Positions 16,567 to 26,890 of a stretch of DNA of 64,000 nucleotides are shown one piece after another (the first letter of the stretch is position 1; every line of letters begins with the position of its first letter). This DNA is from JAOUJD01 sp963811265. Lineage in GTDB: Bacteria > Pseudomonadota > Gammaproteobacteria > Burkholderiales > Burkholderiaceae_F. The notes beneath the pieces are model-generated. The model was not told the DNA's origin. It saw only the letters and a program-made list of their open reading frames with translations, and did no database searches. The position numbers and the translations under genes are program-made. The stretch is from the NCBI GenBank assembly GCA_963811265.1, contig CAWEQS010000026.1, forward strand, positions 860,629 through 924,628, written 5' to 3'.

Positions 16567-18597
16567 ATGTCGCTGCGAGACTGGTTCCGCTGGGGACGGC
16601 GCCGTCCCGTCGAGGAGGAAGCGCCGGTGCTCGACGCGCTGCTCGCGCAGGCGGCGCGCGCCGGCAGCTACGCCGATCGGGTCGACTGGCTGCGCGATGC
16701 GCTGCGCTGGATCGGCCAGGACATCGCCGATGCGCGCGACGAGGCCGGCATCGGGCGCGCGCACGCGCGCGTGCGCTTCCTGCTCCAGCTCTCCGCGCGC
16801 GGCACGCCGGCGGGGCAGGCGGTGCGGCAGCTGCTCGCGCAGCTTCTGATGGAAATCGACATCGAGCAGATCGTGACCAGCGGCGGCGTGCCGCGCCGGT
16901 CGGGCTTCGTGAAGGAGCTGTACGAGCGGGTTCTCGCAGTCTTCCTGCCTCAGCCCGACTACCGCCACGACGCGACCGCGCTGGCCGTCAGCCTGCTCAG
17001 CCATCGGCGCACGATCGCCTGGATCGACCTGCTGCCGGGCGAGCAGGCGAGCCAGCTCGCGCAGCTATTCGTCGACGAGGGGTCGCTGGAACGGCTGCAC
17101 CCGCAGATCGCTTCCGCGATGCTGACGATCGCGTCCGAGGCGCAGGCGGTCGGCCTCGCGCACGAGGTACGCCGGCGACTGAGCGACCACAACGCGCTCA
17201 CCAGCCCGTTCGGCCACCTGGTCAGCGCGGTCGAGGCGTTCATCGCATCGGCCGATGCGCGCCTGCAGGCGGAGCTGAATGCGACGCTCGATCAGTGCGA
17301 AAGTCTGCTGGGCACGCTCGAGTCGCACTTCGACGCGGCGGGCGTGTCGGTCGACCTCGTCTATCGCGGGGAGCGCACCCGGGCCCAGTTGAAGAAGCTG
17401 CGGGGCCTGGCGCAGTGGCTGGTCGGCGAGGAGCCGCTGCACATCCTGCGGCAGCTGATGAACGGCGTGCGCCGCGAGGTCGCGCTGCGCGGCACGGCCG
17501 CGCTCGTATCCGAGAACATGCGGCTGCTGTCGCGCCGGATCGCCGAGCGGAATGCGGAGTCCGGCGGGCACTACATCGCGACGACCCGCGCGCAGTACCG
17601 CACGATGCTCGGCATCAGTGTCGGCGGCGGCGCGCTGATGACGCTCGCGGTCTACATCAAGTTCGGCATCGCCGCCGCGCACCTGCCGCTGCTCTGGGAC
17701 GGCGTGCTCGCCTCGCTCAACTACGCGGGCGTCTTCGTGCTGGTCGCGCTGGCGCACTTCACGGTCGCCACCAAGCAGCCGGCGGTCACGGCCCCGGCGC
17801 TGGCCGCGAAGATGCGCGACCTCGAGAGGCCCGGCCGGGTCGAGGCGCTGGTCGGGGAGGCGGCGGCGCTGGTGCGTTCGCAGGTCGCTTCGGTCTTCGG
17901 CAACCTCGTCGCCGTCGCGCCCTGCGCGCTCGGCGTGGCGGCGCTGTGGTGGCTGGCGGCCGGGCAGGCGCCGCTGTCCGAGGAGAAGGCGCGCTACGTG
18001 CTCGCATCGCAATCGATCCTCGGGCCGTCGTTCCTGTTCGCGGCCTACACCGGGGTGCTGCTCTGGCTGTCGGGCCTCTTCGCGGGCTGGGCGGACAACG
18101 CCTTCACCCTGCGCCGGCTCGACGAGGCGATCGCCACCAACCGGCGGCTGGTGCGCCGCCTCGGCCCGGAGCGCGCGCGTGCGCGCGCCGAGTGGTGGAA
18201 GGCCAACATCGCCGGACTCGCGGGCAACGTCGGACTGGGCGTCATGCTCGGGCTGACGCCGGACCTCTTCCTGTTCGCCGGCGTGCCGATGGAAGTCCGG
18301 CACGTGACGCTGTCCACCGGGCAGGTTGCAGTGGCCTCGTTCACGCTCGGCGCCGGCATCCTGGCCACTGCGCCCTTCTGGCTCGCGATCGCCGGGCTCG
18401 CGCTGATCGGCGTCCTCAACGTCGGCGTCAGCTTCGGCCTGGCGCTGCGCCTGGCCATGCGCGCGGTCGACATTTCGCCGTCGGATCGCGCGCACGTGTA
18501 CGGCGCGATCCGGCAGCGCCTGTTCAGCCGGCCGCTGGAGTTCGTCTGGCCGCCGCGCGACGAACCGCGGTCGGCGCTTCCCGGCGAAGCGCGCTGA
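16567..18597 (+). CDS. Gcr-type 'site-specific recombinase' family membrane protein
   Basis: A 676-residue protein of the COG4389/SpecificRecomb family, first named from a gonococcal recombinase claim. The N-terminal half is a soluble, Arg- and Leu-rich helical region. From about residue 350 there are about six hydrophobic segments, including LGISVGGGALMTLAVYIKF, ASLNYAGVFVLVALAHFTV and NIAGLAGNVGLGVMLGLTP. I see no tyrosine- or serine-recombinase catalytic residues, so the recombinase name is doubtful. It starts two bases after the ttcA stop. Confidence 0.8.
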   Translation: MSLRDWFRWGRRRPVEEEAPVLDALLAQAARAGSYADRVDWLRDALRWIGQDIADARDEAGIGRAHARVRFLLQLSARGTPAGQAVRQLLAQLLMEIDIEQIVTSGGVPRRSGFVKELYERVLAVFLPQPDYRHDATALAVSLLSHRRTIAWIDLLPGEQASQLAQLFVDEGSLERLHPQIASAMLTIASEAQAVGLAHEVRRRLSDHNALTSPFGHLVSAVEAFIASADARLQAELNATLDQCESLLGTLESHFDAAGVSVDLVYRGERTRAQLKKLRGLAQWLVGEEPLHILRQLMNGVRREVALRGTAALVSENMRLLSRRIAERNAESGGHYIATTRAQYRTMLGISVGGGALMTLAVYIKFGIAAAHLPLLWDGVLASLNYAGVFVLVALAHFTVATKQPAVTAPALAAKMRDLERPGRVEALVGEAAALVRSQVASVFGNLVAVAPCALGVAALWWLAAGQAPLSEEKARYVLASQSILGPSFLFAAYTGVLLWLSGLFAGWADNAFTLRRLDEAIATNRRLVRRLGPERARARAEWWKANIAGLAGNVGLGVMLGLTPDLFLFAGVPMEVRHVTLSTGQVAVASFTLGAGILATAPFWLAIAGLALIGVLNVGVSFGLALRLAMRAVDISPSDRAHVYGAIRQRLFSRPLEFVWPPRDEPRSALPGEAR

Positions 18598-18628
18598 GCG
18601 CGCCGTCGACGAAGCGCGCCCGGGCACG

Positions 18629-19048
18629 ATGGAAAGCCACGCACGCAGCCACGGGCGCCGCAGCCGGTCGCGACTGGTGCGCGTCCTGTTCAACATCGCG
18701 GGAGCCCTGGCCCTCGGCCTGGGGCTCATCGGCATCTTCCTGCCGCTGCTGCCGACCACGCCGTTCGTGCTGCTGGCCGCCGCCTGCTTTGCACGGGGTT
18801 CCGAGCGCTTCCATCAGTGGCTGCTGGCCAATCGCACCTTCGGTCCCATGGTCTACGAGTGGGAACGCCACCGCAGCCTGCCGTACCGGACGAAGGTGAC
18901 CGCGATCGTGCTGATGAGCCTGACGATGGCCGTCTCGATCACCTTCTTCGTTCGGCCAATGTGGCTGAAGGCCGTGCTGGCGCTCTTCGGCGTCGCGCTC
19001 GCGCTGTGGATGTACCGGATTCCGTCGCGCGATCGTCCGGCGCGTTAG
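18629..19048 (+). CDS. DUF454 (YbaN-like) inner-membrane protein
   Basis: A 139-residue protein with about three membrane segments. The first, RVLFNIAGALALGLGLIGIFLPLLPTTPFVLLAAACFARGS, contains the GIxLPxLPTTPF signature of DUF454/YbaN. The cytosolic loop has FHQWLLANRTFGPMVYEWERHRSLPYRTK. Function unknown. It is convergent with the DUF4112 gene and their stop codons overlap (TTAG). Confidence 0.88.
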   Translation: MESHARSHGRRSRSRLVRVLFNIAGALALGLGLIGIFLPLLPTTPFVLLAAACFARGSERFHQWLLANRTFGPMVYEWERHRSLPYRTKVTAIVLMSLTMAVSITFFVRPMWLKAVLALFGVALALWMYRIPSRDRPAR

Positions 19049-19467
19049 CGCCGCCTGGCCGGCAGCGGCTCGACGACGTCGATGTACGGCTCGCCGATCG
19101 CCTTCTGCAGCAGCTTCATGTTGCGGCGGTGCGCCTTGAAGTACACGTCGGCGAGGTCGCCCGCGAGAGGCACGGCGCCGAGCGCCGCGTCCGCGAGCAG
19201 GTTGCCGATCATCCGCGCCTGCAGCCAGCGGGAAGCGCCGAGTTCGCGCGCCTGCGCCACCGCGTAGAGGCCGATTCCCGCCGAGACCAGGTCGCCGACG
19301 AGGGGCACGATGCCGAGCAGCGCGTCGAGGCCCACGCGCGTGCCGAGTACCGGCACGTGCACCGCCTCGTCCATCAGGCGCGTGAGGGCGACGAGGCGCC
19401 GGCGCGCAAGTTCCTTCCGCTCCGACGCGGTCGCGACGGGCTTGCGGGCGCGACGGACACTCTCCAT
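19045..19467 (-). CDS. DUF4112 domain-containing protein
   Basis: A 140-residue protein. LTRLMDEAVHVPVLGTRVGLDALLGIVPLVGDLVSA and MIGNLLADAALGAVPLAGDLADVYFKAHRRN are the two glycine-rich membrane-associated blocks typical of DUF4112. The ATG shown is preferred because upstream codons overlap the neighbouring gene and lack conservation. Function unknown. It lies 31 bases after the YqhA-like gene on the same strand. Confidence 0.82.
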   Translation of the reverse strand: MESVRRARKPVATASERKELARRRLVALTRLMDEAVHVPVLGTRVGLDALLGIVPLVGDLVSAGIGLYAVAQARELGASRWLQARMIGNLLADAALGAVPLAGDLADVYFKAHRRNMKLLQKAIGEPYIDVVEPLPARRR

Positions 19468-19498
19468 TGCACCAGTTATGGGGACGGTCGAGCGCGCC

Positions 19499-20020
19499 TC
19501 AAGCGACGTCGGCGTCCTTCGCCTTCGGGTCTTTCCCTGCCTTGTCGACCTTTGCACCCTTCACCGTCGAGAGGAAGTAGGTGAGCGCGGCGATCACGAG
19601 GGCGATCGCGGCTCCGATGCCGAGCAGGTCGCGCGTGCCGTCCCAGGCCACGACGAAGCCGAGGAACATCACGCCGAGCACCACGATCACGACGCCGACC
19701 AGCTTGTTCTTCAGGTCGTCGAAGGTGCGAATCTGCAGCCACTCGGGCAGCCTGAGGTCGGAGTCGATGAACAGCTCGTAGAACCCGAGCGCGATCATCA
19801 GCAGCACCGTGCCGAGCAGGAAGAGGTCGACGATCTCGATGAAGGCGAGCGCGAGCGCCTTGCCGCCCTTGCTGCTCACTTCCGCCTTGGCGATGGTATC
19901 GATGATCACGACGACGGTCTCCGCCACGCCGTAGGCGTAAAGCGCGAGCGACGCCGCGAGGCTGCCGAGCACGGCGGCCAGCACGAGGTAGCGGCTGGCG
20001 GCGAGGATCGACTTGATCAA
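19499..20020 (-). CDS. YqhA family (UPF0114) membrane protein
   Basis: A 173-residue inner-membrane protein with three or four helices. Recognisable blocks are ASRYLVLAAVLGSLAASLALYAYG, FIEIVDLFLLGTVLLMIALGFYELFID and VVIVVLGVMFLGFVV, matching the UPF0114/YqhA family. The C-terminus is a Lys-rich tail. The start is a TTG seven bases after the ilvA stop, chosen because IKSILAASRY is the conserved N-terminus and the upstream reading lies inside ilvA. Function unknown. Confidence 0.83.
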   Translation of the reverse strand: MIKSILAASRYLVLAAVLGSLAASLALYAYGVAETVVVIIDTIAKAEVSSKGGKALALAFIEIVDLFLLGTVLLMIALGFYELFIDSDLRLPEWLQIRTFDDLKNKLVGVVIVVLGVMFLGFVVAWDGTRDLLGIGAAIALVIAALTYFLSTVKGAKVDKAGKDPKAKDADVA

Positions 20021-20027
20021 CGCGGCC

Positions 20028-21555
20028 TCATCCGAGGAAGAGCTTGTACGCGGGGTTGTCCGTCTCGTCCCAGTGCCGGTAGCCCAGTTCCGACAGGAAC
20101 GCACTGAAGGCCTTGCGCTCGCCGCGCGGAATCTGCAATCCCACCAGCACGCGCGAATAGTCCGCGCCCTGGTTGCGGTAGTGGAACATCGAGATGTTCC
20201 AGCCCGGCGCCATGCTGGTGAGGAACTTCATCAGCGCGCCCGGCCGCTCCGGGAACTCGAACCGGTAGATGACCTCGCCCTCGGCGAGCGCGCTCTTGCC
20301 GCCGACCATGTAGCGCACGTGCTCGGCCGCGAGGTCGTCGTGCGTCAGGTCCACGGTGTCGTAGCCGTGCTGGCGGAACGCGCGGGCGATCTTCTCGTTG
20401 TCGCCCGCGCTCGCCGTGCTGATGCCGACGAACACCTGGGCGAGCGCCGCGTCGCTGATGCGGTAGTTGAACTCCGTGACGTTGCGGCTGCCGACGAGTT
20501 CGCAGAAGCGCTTGAAGCTGCCGCGCTCCTCCGGGATCGTCACGGCGAACAGGGCCTCGCGCGCCTCGCCGACCTCGGTGCGCTCCGCCACGAAGCGCAG
20601 GCGGTCGAAGTTCATGTTCGCGCCGCAGGCGATCGCGACCAGGGTCTTGCCCTTGAGCTTCTCGCGGTGCGCGTAGGCCTTCATGCCGGCGATCGCCAGC
20701 GCGCCCGCCGGCTCGAGGATGGACCGCGTGTCCTGGAACACGTCCTTGATCGCGGCGCAGATCGCGTCCGTGTCGACCAGCACGATCTCGTCGACGTACA
20801 GCTTGCACAGCCGCAGGGTTTCCTCGCCGACCATCTTCACCGCGGTGCCGTCCGAGAACAGGCCCACCTCGTGCAGTTGCACGCGCCGGCCTGCGGCGAT
20901 CGAGCGCGCCATCGCGTCCGAGTCGGTCGTCTGCACGCCGATCACCTTGATCTCCGGCGCCAGCGCCTTGACGTACGCCGCCACGCCCGAGATCAGGCCG
21001 CCGCCGCCGATGGCGACGAAGATCGGAGTGGATCGGCCCGTCGTCGACCGGATGGTGCTGGCGCAGGATCTCCATCGCGACGGTGCCCTGGCCGGCGATG
21101 ACGTCCGGGTCGTCGAACGGATGGACGAAGGTCAGCTTGTGCTTCTTCTGCAGTTCGAGCGCGTGGGCGTACGCATCCGAGTACGAATCGCCGAACAGCA
21201 CGACCTCGGCGCCGCGCGCGCGCACGGCCTCGACCTTCACCTGCGGCGTGGTCACCGGCATCACGATCACCGCCCGGCATCCCAGCTTCTGCGCCGCGAG
21301 CGCCACGCCCTGCGCGTGGTTGCCGGCCGACGCGGCGATCACGCCGCGCTTCAGCTGCTCGCGCGGCAGCCGCGCCATCTTGTTGTAGGCGCCGCGCAGC
21401 TTGAAGCTCTTGACGGGCTGCAGGTCCTCGCGCTTCAGCAGGACGCGATTGCCGAGGCGCTCGGACAGGCGCGGCGCCTGCTCGAGCGGTGACTCGATCG
21501 CAACGTCGTACACCCGCGCCGTCAGGATGCGACGCAGATATTCCTGGGCCGGCAT
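20028..21555 (-). CDS. ilvA: Threonine ammonia-lyase, biosynthetic (frameshifted)
   Basis: PLP enzyme that converts threonine to 2-oxobutanoate, the first step of isoleucine synthesis. The N-terminal catalytic domain has KSFKLRGAYNK (PLP lysine at about 52), SAGNHAQG and GGGGLISG. The C-terminal regulatory half has two ACT-like domains (PEERGSFKRFCELVG and FPERPGALMKFL). One extra base near 21,025 breaks the frame between PVDDGPIH and IFVAIGGGG. Joined, it is about 508 residues, the length of feedback-regulated biosynthetic IlvA. The ATG follows GGAGGGG. It is divergent from srkA. Confidence 0.92.
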
Positions 21556-21628
21556 CGCCACCCCTCCCCTTGTTTCCGTCGAAGGTATCACGCCGGACCG
21601 CAGGCGCTGGCGACGTACCATCCGGGGA

Positions 21629-22627
21629 ATGGAGAAGGATCAAGCGGCCCCGTACGCCGGCCTCACGCCGGACACCGTGCTGAACGCGGTCGACAGCGCT
21701 GGCCTCGTCACGGACGGCCGGCAGCTGGCGCTCAACAGCTACGAGAACCGCGTGTTCCAGGTGGGGCTGGACGACGGCCGCTTCGTCGTCGTCAAGTTCT
21801 ATCGCCCCGGCCGCTGGACCGACGACCAGATCCTCGAGGAGCACGCGTTCACCGCCGAACTCGCCGAGCTGGAAGTGCCGGCCGTGCCTGCGCTGGTGCT
21901 GGACGGCAGCACGCTGCACACGTACGAAGGCTTCCGCTTCACGGTGTTTCCGAGGAGCGGCGGGCGCGCGCCGAACCTGGACGATCCCGGAGTGCGCGAG
22001 TGGCTCGGACGCTTCCTCGGCCGCATCCACGCCGCCGGAGCGGTCCGGCCGTTCGCGCATCGACCGGCGCTCGACGCCGAGACGTTCGGCGCCGAGCCGC
22101 GCAGGTTCCTGATCGACCACGCCTGGCTGCCGCGCGAACTCGCGGGCGTGTACGACGGCGTCTCGCAGCAGGCGCTGGACGGCGTCGCCCGCTGCTACGA
22201 GCGCGCGGGCGACGTCAAGGTCCTGCGCCTGCACGGCGACTGCCACGAGGGCAACGTCCTGTGGACCGACTCGCCGGGCAACACGGGCCCGCACTTCGTC
22301 GACTTCGACGACAGCCGCACCGGCCCGGCGGTGCAGGACCTGTGGATGCTGCTCGGCGCCGACCGCGACGAGCAGACCGAGCGCCTGTCCGACATGCTGC
22401 TGGGCTACGAAGACTTCGCCGGGTTCGACCGGCGCGAACTCCACCTGGTCGAGGCCCTGCGAACGCTGCGGCTGCTTCACTACTCCGCCTGGATCGCGCG
22501 GCGCTGGGACGACCCGGCTTTTCCGTCGGCGTTCCCCTGGTTCAACACGCAGCGCTACTGGGAAGAGCGGATCCTCGAACTGCGCGAGCAGGTCGCCGCG
22601 ATGCAGGAGCCGCCGCTCGTCGCGTAG
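21629..22627 (+). CDS. srkA: Stress response serine/threonine kinase, SrkA/YihE-like
   Basis: A 332-residue APH-fold kinase related to E. coli SrkA (YihE/RdoA), which phosphorylates Ser/Thr and protects from stress-induced death. The ATP-binding lysine lies in FVVVKFYRPGRWT, the catalytic loop is LHGDCHEGNVLW, and the metal-binding aspartate is in VDFDDSRTGP. The length equals E. coli SrkA (328). The ATG follows a GGGGA weak ribosome site. Apparently monocistronic. Confidence 0.87.
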   Translation: MEKDQAAPYAGLTPDTVLNAVDSAGLVTDGRQLALNSYENRVFQVGLDDGRFVVVKFYRPGRWTDDQILEEHAFTAELAELEVPAVPALVLDGSTLHTYEGFRFTVFPRSGGRAPNLDDPGVREWLGRFLGRIHAAGAVRPFAHRPALDAETFGAEPRRFLIDHAWLPRELAGVYDGVSQQALDGVARCYERAGDVKVLRLHGDCHEGNVLWTDSPGNTGPHFVDFDDSRTGPAVQDLWMLLGADRDEQTERLSDMLLGYEDFAGFDRRELHLVEALRTLRLLHYSAWIARRWDDPAFPSAFPWFNTQRYWEERILELREQVAAMQEPPLVA

Positions 22628-22733
22628 CGCCCGGCGTGTGCATGGCGCGCCTGGAACCGCCCGGGCCCACGGAAGCCCGTTGACTTCCCGCAAGCCGCCT
22701 AGGGGCATCACGGCTTCGCTGCACTGCAAAAGA

Positions 22734-22739
22734 TACAAT
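22734..22739 (+). promoter_or_regulatory. Probable -10 element of the DUF3683 oxidoreductase gene
   Basis: TACAAT followed by CCG, 47 bases before the ATG; same TAnAAT-plus-GC form as other proposed promoters in the window. No clear -35. Confidence 0.45.
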
Positions 22740-22785
22740 CCGTCCTCAAGCGTTGCCGCGGGCCGCACGCGCGGTCCAGTCCCTC

Positions 22786-25700
22786 ATGAACGCTCCCACG
22801 TCGCCGCAGGCGCTCCAAGCCGAGTCGCCTGTCCTCGAACCGCCCGCTCGCCTGCGGGAGATTCCGTACAACTACACGTCGTTCTCCGATCGCGAGATCG
22901 TGATCCGGCTGCTGGGCGCGGACGCCTGGCGCGTGCTCGACGAACTGCGCGGCGAGCGCCGCACCGGCCGCAGCGCGCGGATGCTGTACGAGGTGCTGGG
23001 CGACATCTGGGTCGTCCGGCGCAACCCGTACCTGCAGGACGACCTGCTCGACAACCCGAAGCGCCGCGCCGCGCTGATCGAGGCGCTGCATCACCGCCTC
23101 GGCGAGATCGAGAAGCGGCGCCAGCCCGAGGATGCGGAGCGCGACGCCAAGGTCGGCCAGTTGCTCGCCGCCGCGCAGCCAGGCCGTGCAGGAATTCGAG
23201 GACGAGTTCCGCGCCACCTGGGACCTGCGCAAGAAAGCCCGCCGCGTCCTCGCCCGCCACACGCGCGACGACAACATCCGCTTCGACGGCTTCGCGCGCG
23301 TCTCGCACGTGACCGACGCGACCGACTGGCGCGTGGAGTATCCGTTCGTGGTGCTGCAGCCCGATCGCGAAGATGAAATCCCGGGCCTGGTGCGCGCCTG
23401 CATCGAACTCGGCCTGACCATCATCCCGCGCGGCGGCGGCACCGGTTACACCGGCGGCGCGATCCCGTTGACGCCGCTTGCGGCGGTGATCAACACCGAG
23501 AAGCTCGAGGCGCTGTCGGAAGTCGAGAAGGTCAGGCTGCCGGGCATCGAAGGCCTGGTGGCGACGGTCTTCTCCGAGGCCGGCGTCGTCACGAAGCGCG
23601 TGTCCGAAGCGGCCGAGCGCGGCGGCTTCGTGTTCGCGGTCGATCCGACGTCGGCGGATTCCTCCTGCGTCGGCGGCAACGTCGCGATGAACGCCGGCGG
23701 CAAGAAGGCGGTGCTGTGGGGCACGGCGGTCGACAACCTTGCGTGGTGGCGCATGGTCGACCCCGAGGGCAACTGGCTCGAGGTCGCGCGCGTCGGCCAC
23801 AACCTCGGCAAGATCCACGACGTCGAGGAGGCGTTCTTCGAGCTGACGTGGAAGGACGGTCGCCAGCCCGCCGAGAAGGCCAAGACGCTGAAGACCCAGC
23901 ACCTGGTGCTGAAGGGCGCGTCGTTCCGCAAGGCCGGCCTCGGCAAGGACGTCACGGACAAGTTCCTCGGCGGCCTGCCGGGCGTGCAGAAGGAAGGCTG
24001 CGACGGACTGATCACCTCGGCCCGCTGGGTCGTGCACCGGATGCCCGACTGCATCCGCACGGTGTGCCTGGAGTTCTTCGGCCAGGCGCGCGAGGCGGTG
24101 CCGTCGATGGTCGAGATCACCGACTACTTCGCGACGCGGCCGGGCGGCGAGGCATCGAAGGCCGGGGCCCGTCCCCCGTCCTGCTCGCCGGCCTGGAGCA
24201 CCTGGACGACCGCTACCTGCGCGCCGTCGGCTACGCGACGAAGTCGCGCCGCGGCACGCTGCCGAAGATGGTGCTGATCGGCGACATCGTCGGCGACGAC
24301 GATGCGGCGGTCGCGCGCGCCGCCTCCGAGGTCGTGCGCACGGCCAACGCGCGCAGCGGCGAAGGCTTCATCGCCGTCAGCGCGGAGGCGCGCAAGAAGT
24401 TCTGGCACGACCGCGGCAAGACCGCGGCGATCTCGAAGCACACGAACGCGTTCAAGCTGAACGAGGACGTCGTCATCCCGCTGCCGCGGATGGGCGAGTA
24501 CACCGACGCGATCGAGCGGATCAACATCGAGCTGTCGATCGAGAACAAGCTCGAGCTGCTCGCCGAGCTCGACGCCCACCTCGCCACGCCGTTCCCGCTC
24601 GGCAAGACCGACGACGCCGAACTCGAGCGGATGCCGCGCGCGGAAGTCGTCGGCGACCGCGTCGAGCAGGCGACGGAGCTGCTGGCCTACACGCGGGCGC
24701 GCTGGTCGTACCTGCTGACGCACCTCGACACGCCGCTCGCCGAGGCGCTGCCCGAACTCGCGCGCCTGGGACTGACGCACCTGGCGAGCGCTCAGTTGCC
24801 GAACGACGGCGACCGCCGCGCCCAGCAGGCGCCGCTCTCCGTGTTCGACCTGCTGCAGGACCACACGATCCGCGTGTCGTGGAAGACCGAAGTGCGGGCG
24901 CCGCTGGAGCGGATCTTCTCCGGCGCCGCGTTCGCGCCCGTTCTGGCGGAGTGCGACGCGATCCACCAGCGCGTGCTGCGCGGGCGGGTGTTCGTCGCGC
25001 TGCACATGCACGCCGGCGACGGCAACGTGCACACCAACATCCCGGTCAACTCCGACAACTACGCGATGCTGCAGCGGGCGAACGCGGCGGTCGCGCGCAT
25101 CATGCAGGTCGCGCGCGACCTCGACGGCGTGATCTCGGGCGAGCACGGCATCGGCATCACCAAGCTCGAGTTCCTTACCGAGGACGAAACGGCGGCGTTC
25201 CGCCAGTACAAGCGCACCGTCGACCCCGACGGCCGCTTCAACAAGGGCAAGCTGCTGCCGGGCGCCGACCTGCGCAACGCGTACACGCCGAGCTTCGGGC
25301 TGATGGGCCACGAGTCGCTGATCATGCAGCAGAGCGACATCAAGGGCATCTCCGACGCGATCAAGGACTGCCTGCGCTGCGGCAAGTGCAAGCCGGTGTG
25401 CTCCACGCACGTGCCGGGCGCCAACCTGCTCTACTCGCCGCGCAACAAGATCCTCGCCACCTCGCTGCTGATCGAAGCCTTCCTGTACGAGGAGCAGACG
25501 CGCCGCGGCGTGTCGATCAAGCACTGGGACGAGTTCTCCGACGTCGCCGACCACTGCACGGTCTGCCACAAGTGCCTGTCGCCGTGCCCGGTCGACATCG
25601 ACTTCGGCGACGTGTCGATGGCCATGCGCGACCTGCTGCGCCGCATGGGCAAGAAGAAGTTCAATCCCGGCAGCGCGGCGTCGATGTTCTTCCTGAACGT

Positions 25701-26784
25701 CAAGGACCCGCAGACGATCAAGGTCGCCCGCACGCTGATGCTCGAGTGGGGCTACAAGGCGCAGCGCCTGGGCAACCGCTTCTTCAGGCCGGCGGCGAAG
25801 GTGCAGACGAGCCATCCGCCGGCCACCACCGGCGGCCGGCCGAAGGTCACCGAGCAGGTGATCCACTTCATCAACAAGAAGATGCCGGGCAACCTGCCGA
25901 AGAAGACCGCGCGGGCGCTGCTCGACATCGAGGACGCGCGCTACGTGCCGATCATCCGCGACCCGAAGCGCACGACGAGCGAGTCCGAGGCGGTGTTCTA
26001 CTTCCCCGGCTGCGGGTCGGAGCGGCTGTTCTCGCAGGTCGGAATCGCCACGCAGGCGATGCTGTGGGAAGCCGGCGTGCAGACGGTGCTGCCGCCCGGC
26101 TACCTCTGCTGCGGCTATCCGCAGCGCGGATCGGGCCAGTTCGACAAGGCCGAGAAGATCATCACCGACAACCGCGTGCTGTTCCACCGCGTGGCCAACA
26201 CGCTGAACTACCTCGACATCAAGACGGTGGTGGTGAGCTGCGGCACCTGCTACGACCAGCTGCAGGGCTACGACTTCGGGAAGATCTTCCCGGGCTGCCG
26301 GATCATCGACATCCACGAGTACCTGCTCGAGAAGGGCGTCCGGCTCGAAGCCGTCAAGGGCGTGCGCTACATGTACCACGACCCCTGCCACTCGCCGATG
26401 AAGCTGCAGGACCCGATGAAGACGGTCAACGCGCTCGTCACGACCGCGGACCAGGTGAAGATCGCGAAGAACGACCGCTGCTGCGGCGAGAGCGGCACGT
26501 TCGCGATCTCGCGGCCCGACATCTCGACGCAGGTGCGCTTCCGCAAGGAGCGCGAGGTCGTGCAGGGCGCGTCCGCCCTGCGCGCCGACGGCTTCGACGG
26601 CGAGGTCAAGGTGCTGACGTCCTGCCCGTCGTGCCTGCAGGGCCTGCTGCGCTACAACGACGACGCCGGCACCGACGCGGACTACATCGTCGTCGAGATG
26701 GCGCGGCACCTGCTCGGCGCGGACTGGTTCGAGCAGTACGTCGCGAAGGCGAACGCGGGCGGGATCGAGCGCGTGCTCGTCTAG
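22786..26784 (+). CDS. DUF3683 FAD-linked oxidase / Fe-S oxidoreductase (giant fusion, two frameshifts)
   Basis: A fused flavin and iron-sulfur oxidoreductase of about 1,330 residues, probably oxidising a 2-hydroxyacid such as lactate or glycolate. In order: an N-terminal DUF3683 region (REIPYNYTSFSDREIVIRLLG); an FAD_binding_4 domain (PRGGGTGYTGGAIPL, SCVGGNVAMNAGG); an FAD-oxidase C-terminal domain (LHMHAGDGNVHTNIPV, SGEHGIGITK); two 4Fe-4S motifs (CLRCGKCKPVC, CTVCHKCLSPCP); and two CCG domains (YLCCGYPQRG, RCCGESGTF). Two single-base indels, near 23,178 and in a C-run near 24,174, break the frame; joined, every domain is intact. The domain order is like a glycolate oxidase GlcD-GlcF fusion. 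The substrate is inferred. Confidence 0.87.
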
Positions 26785-26890
26785 CGCGCGTGCAGGTCGC
26801 GCGCGCGCCGAACATCGGGCGCTTCGGGCCCGCGGCCGATGGGCCGCCAGCTTCATCGCCGGCCCGATGCCCTGCTTATCATCGGGCGCC

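Noticed and set aside
16567..18597. Mobile element suggested by the 'site-specific recombinase' family name
   Set aside because: No inverted repeats, no recombinase motif, and it lies in a stable operon context.
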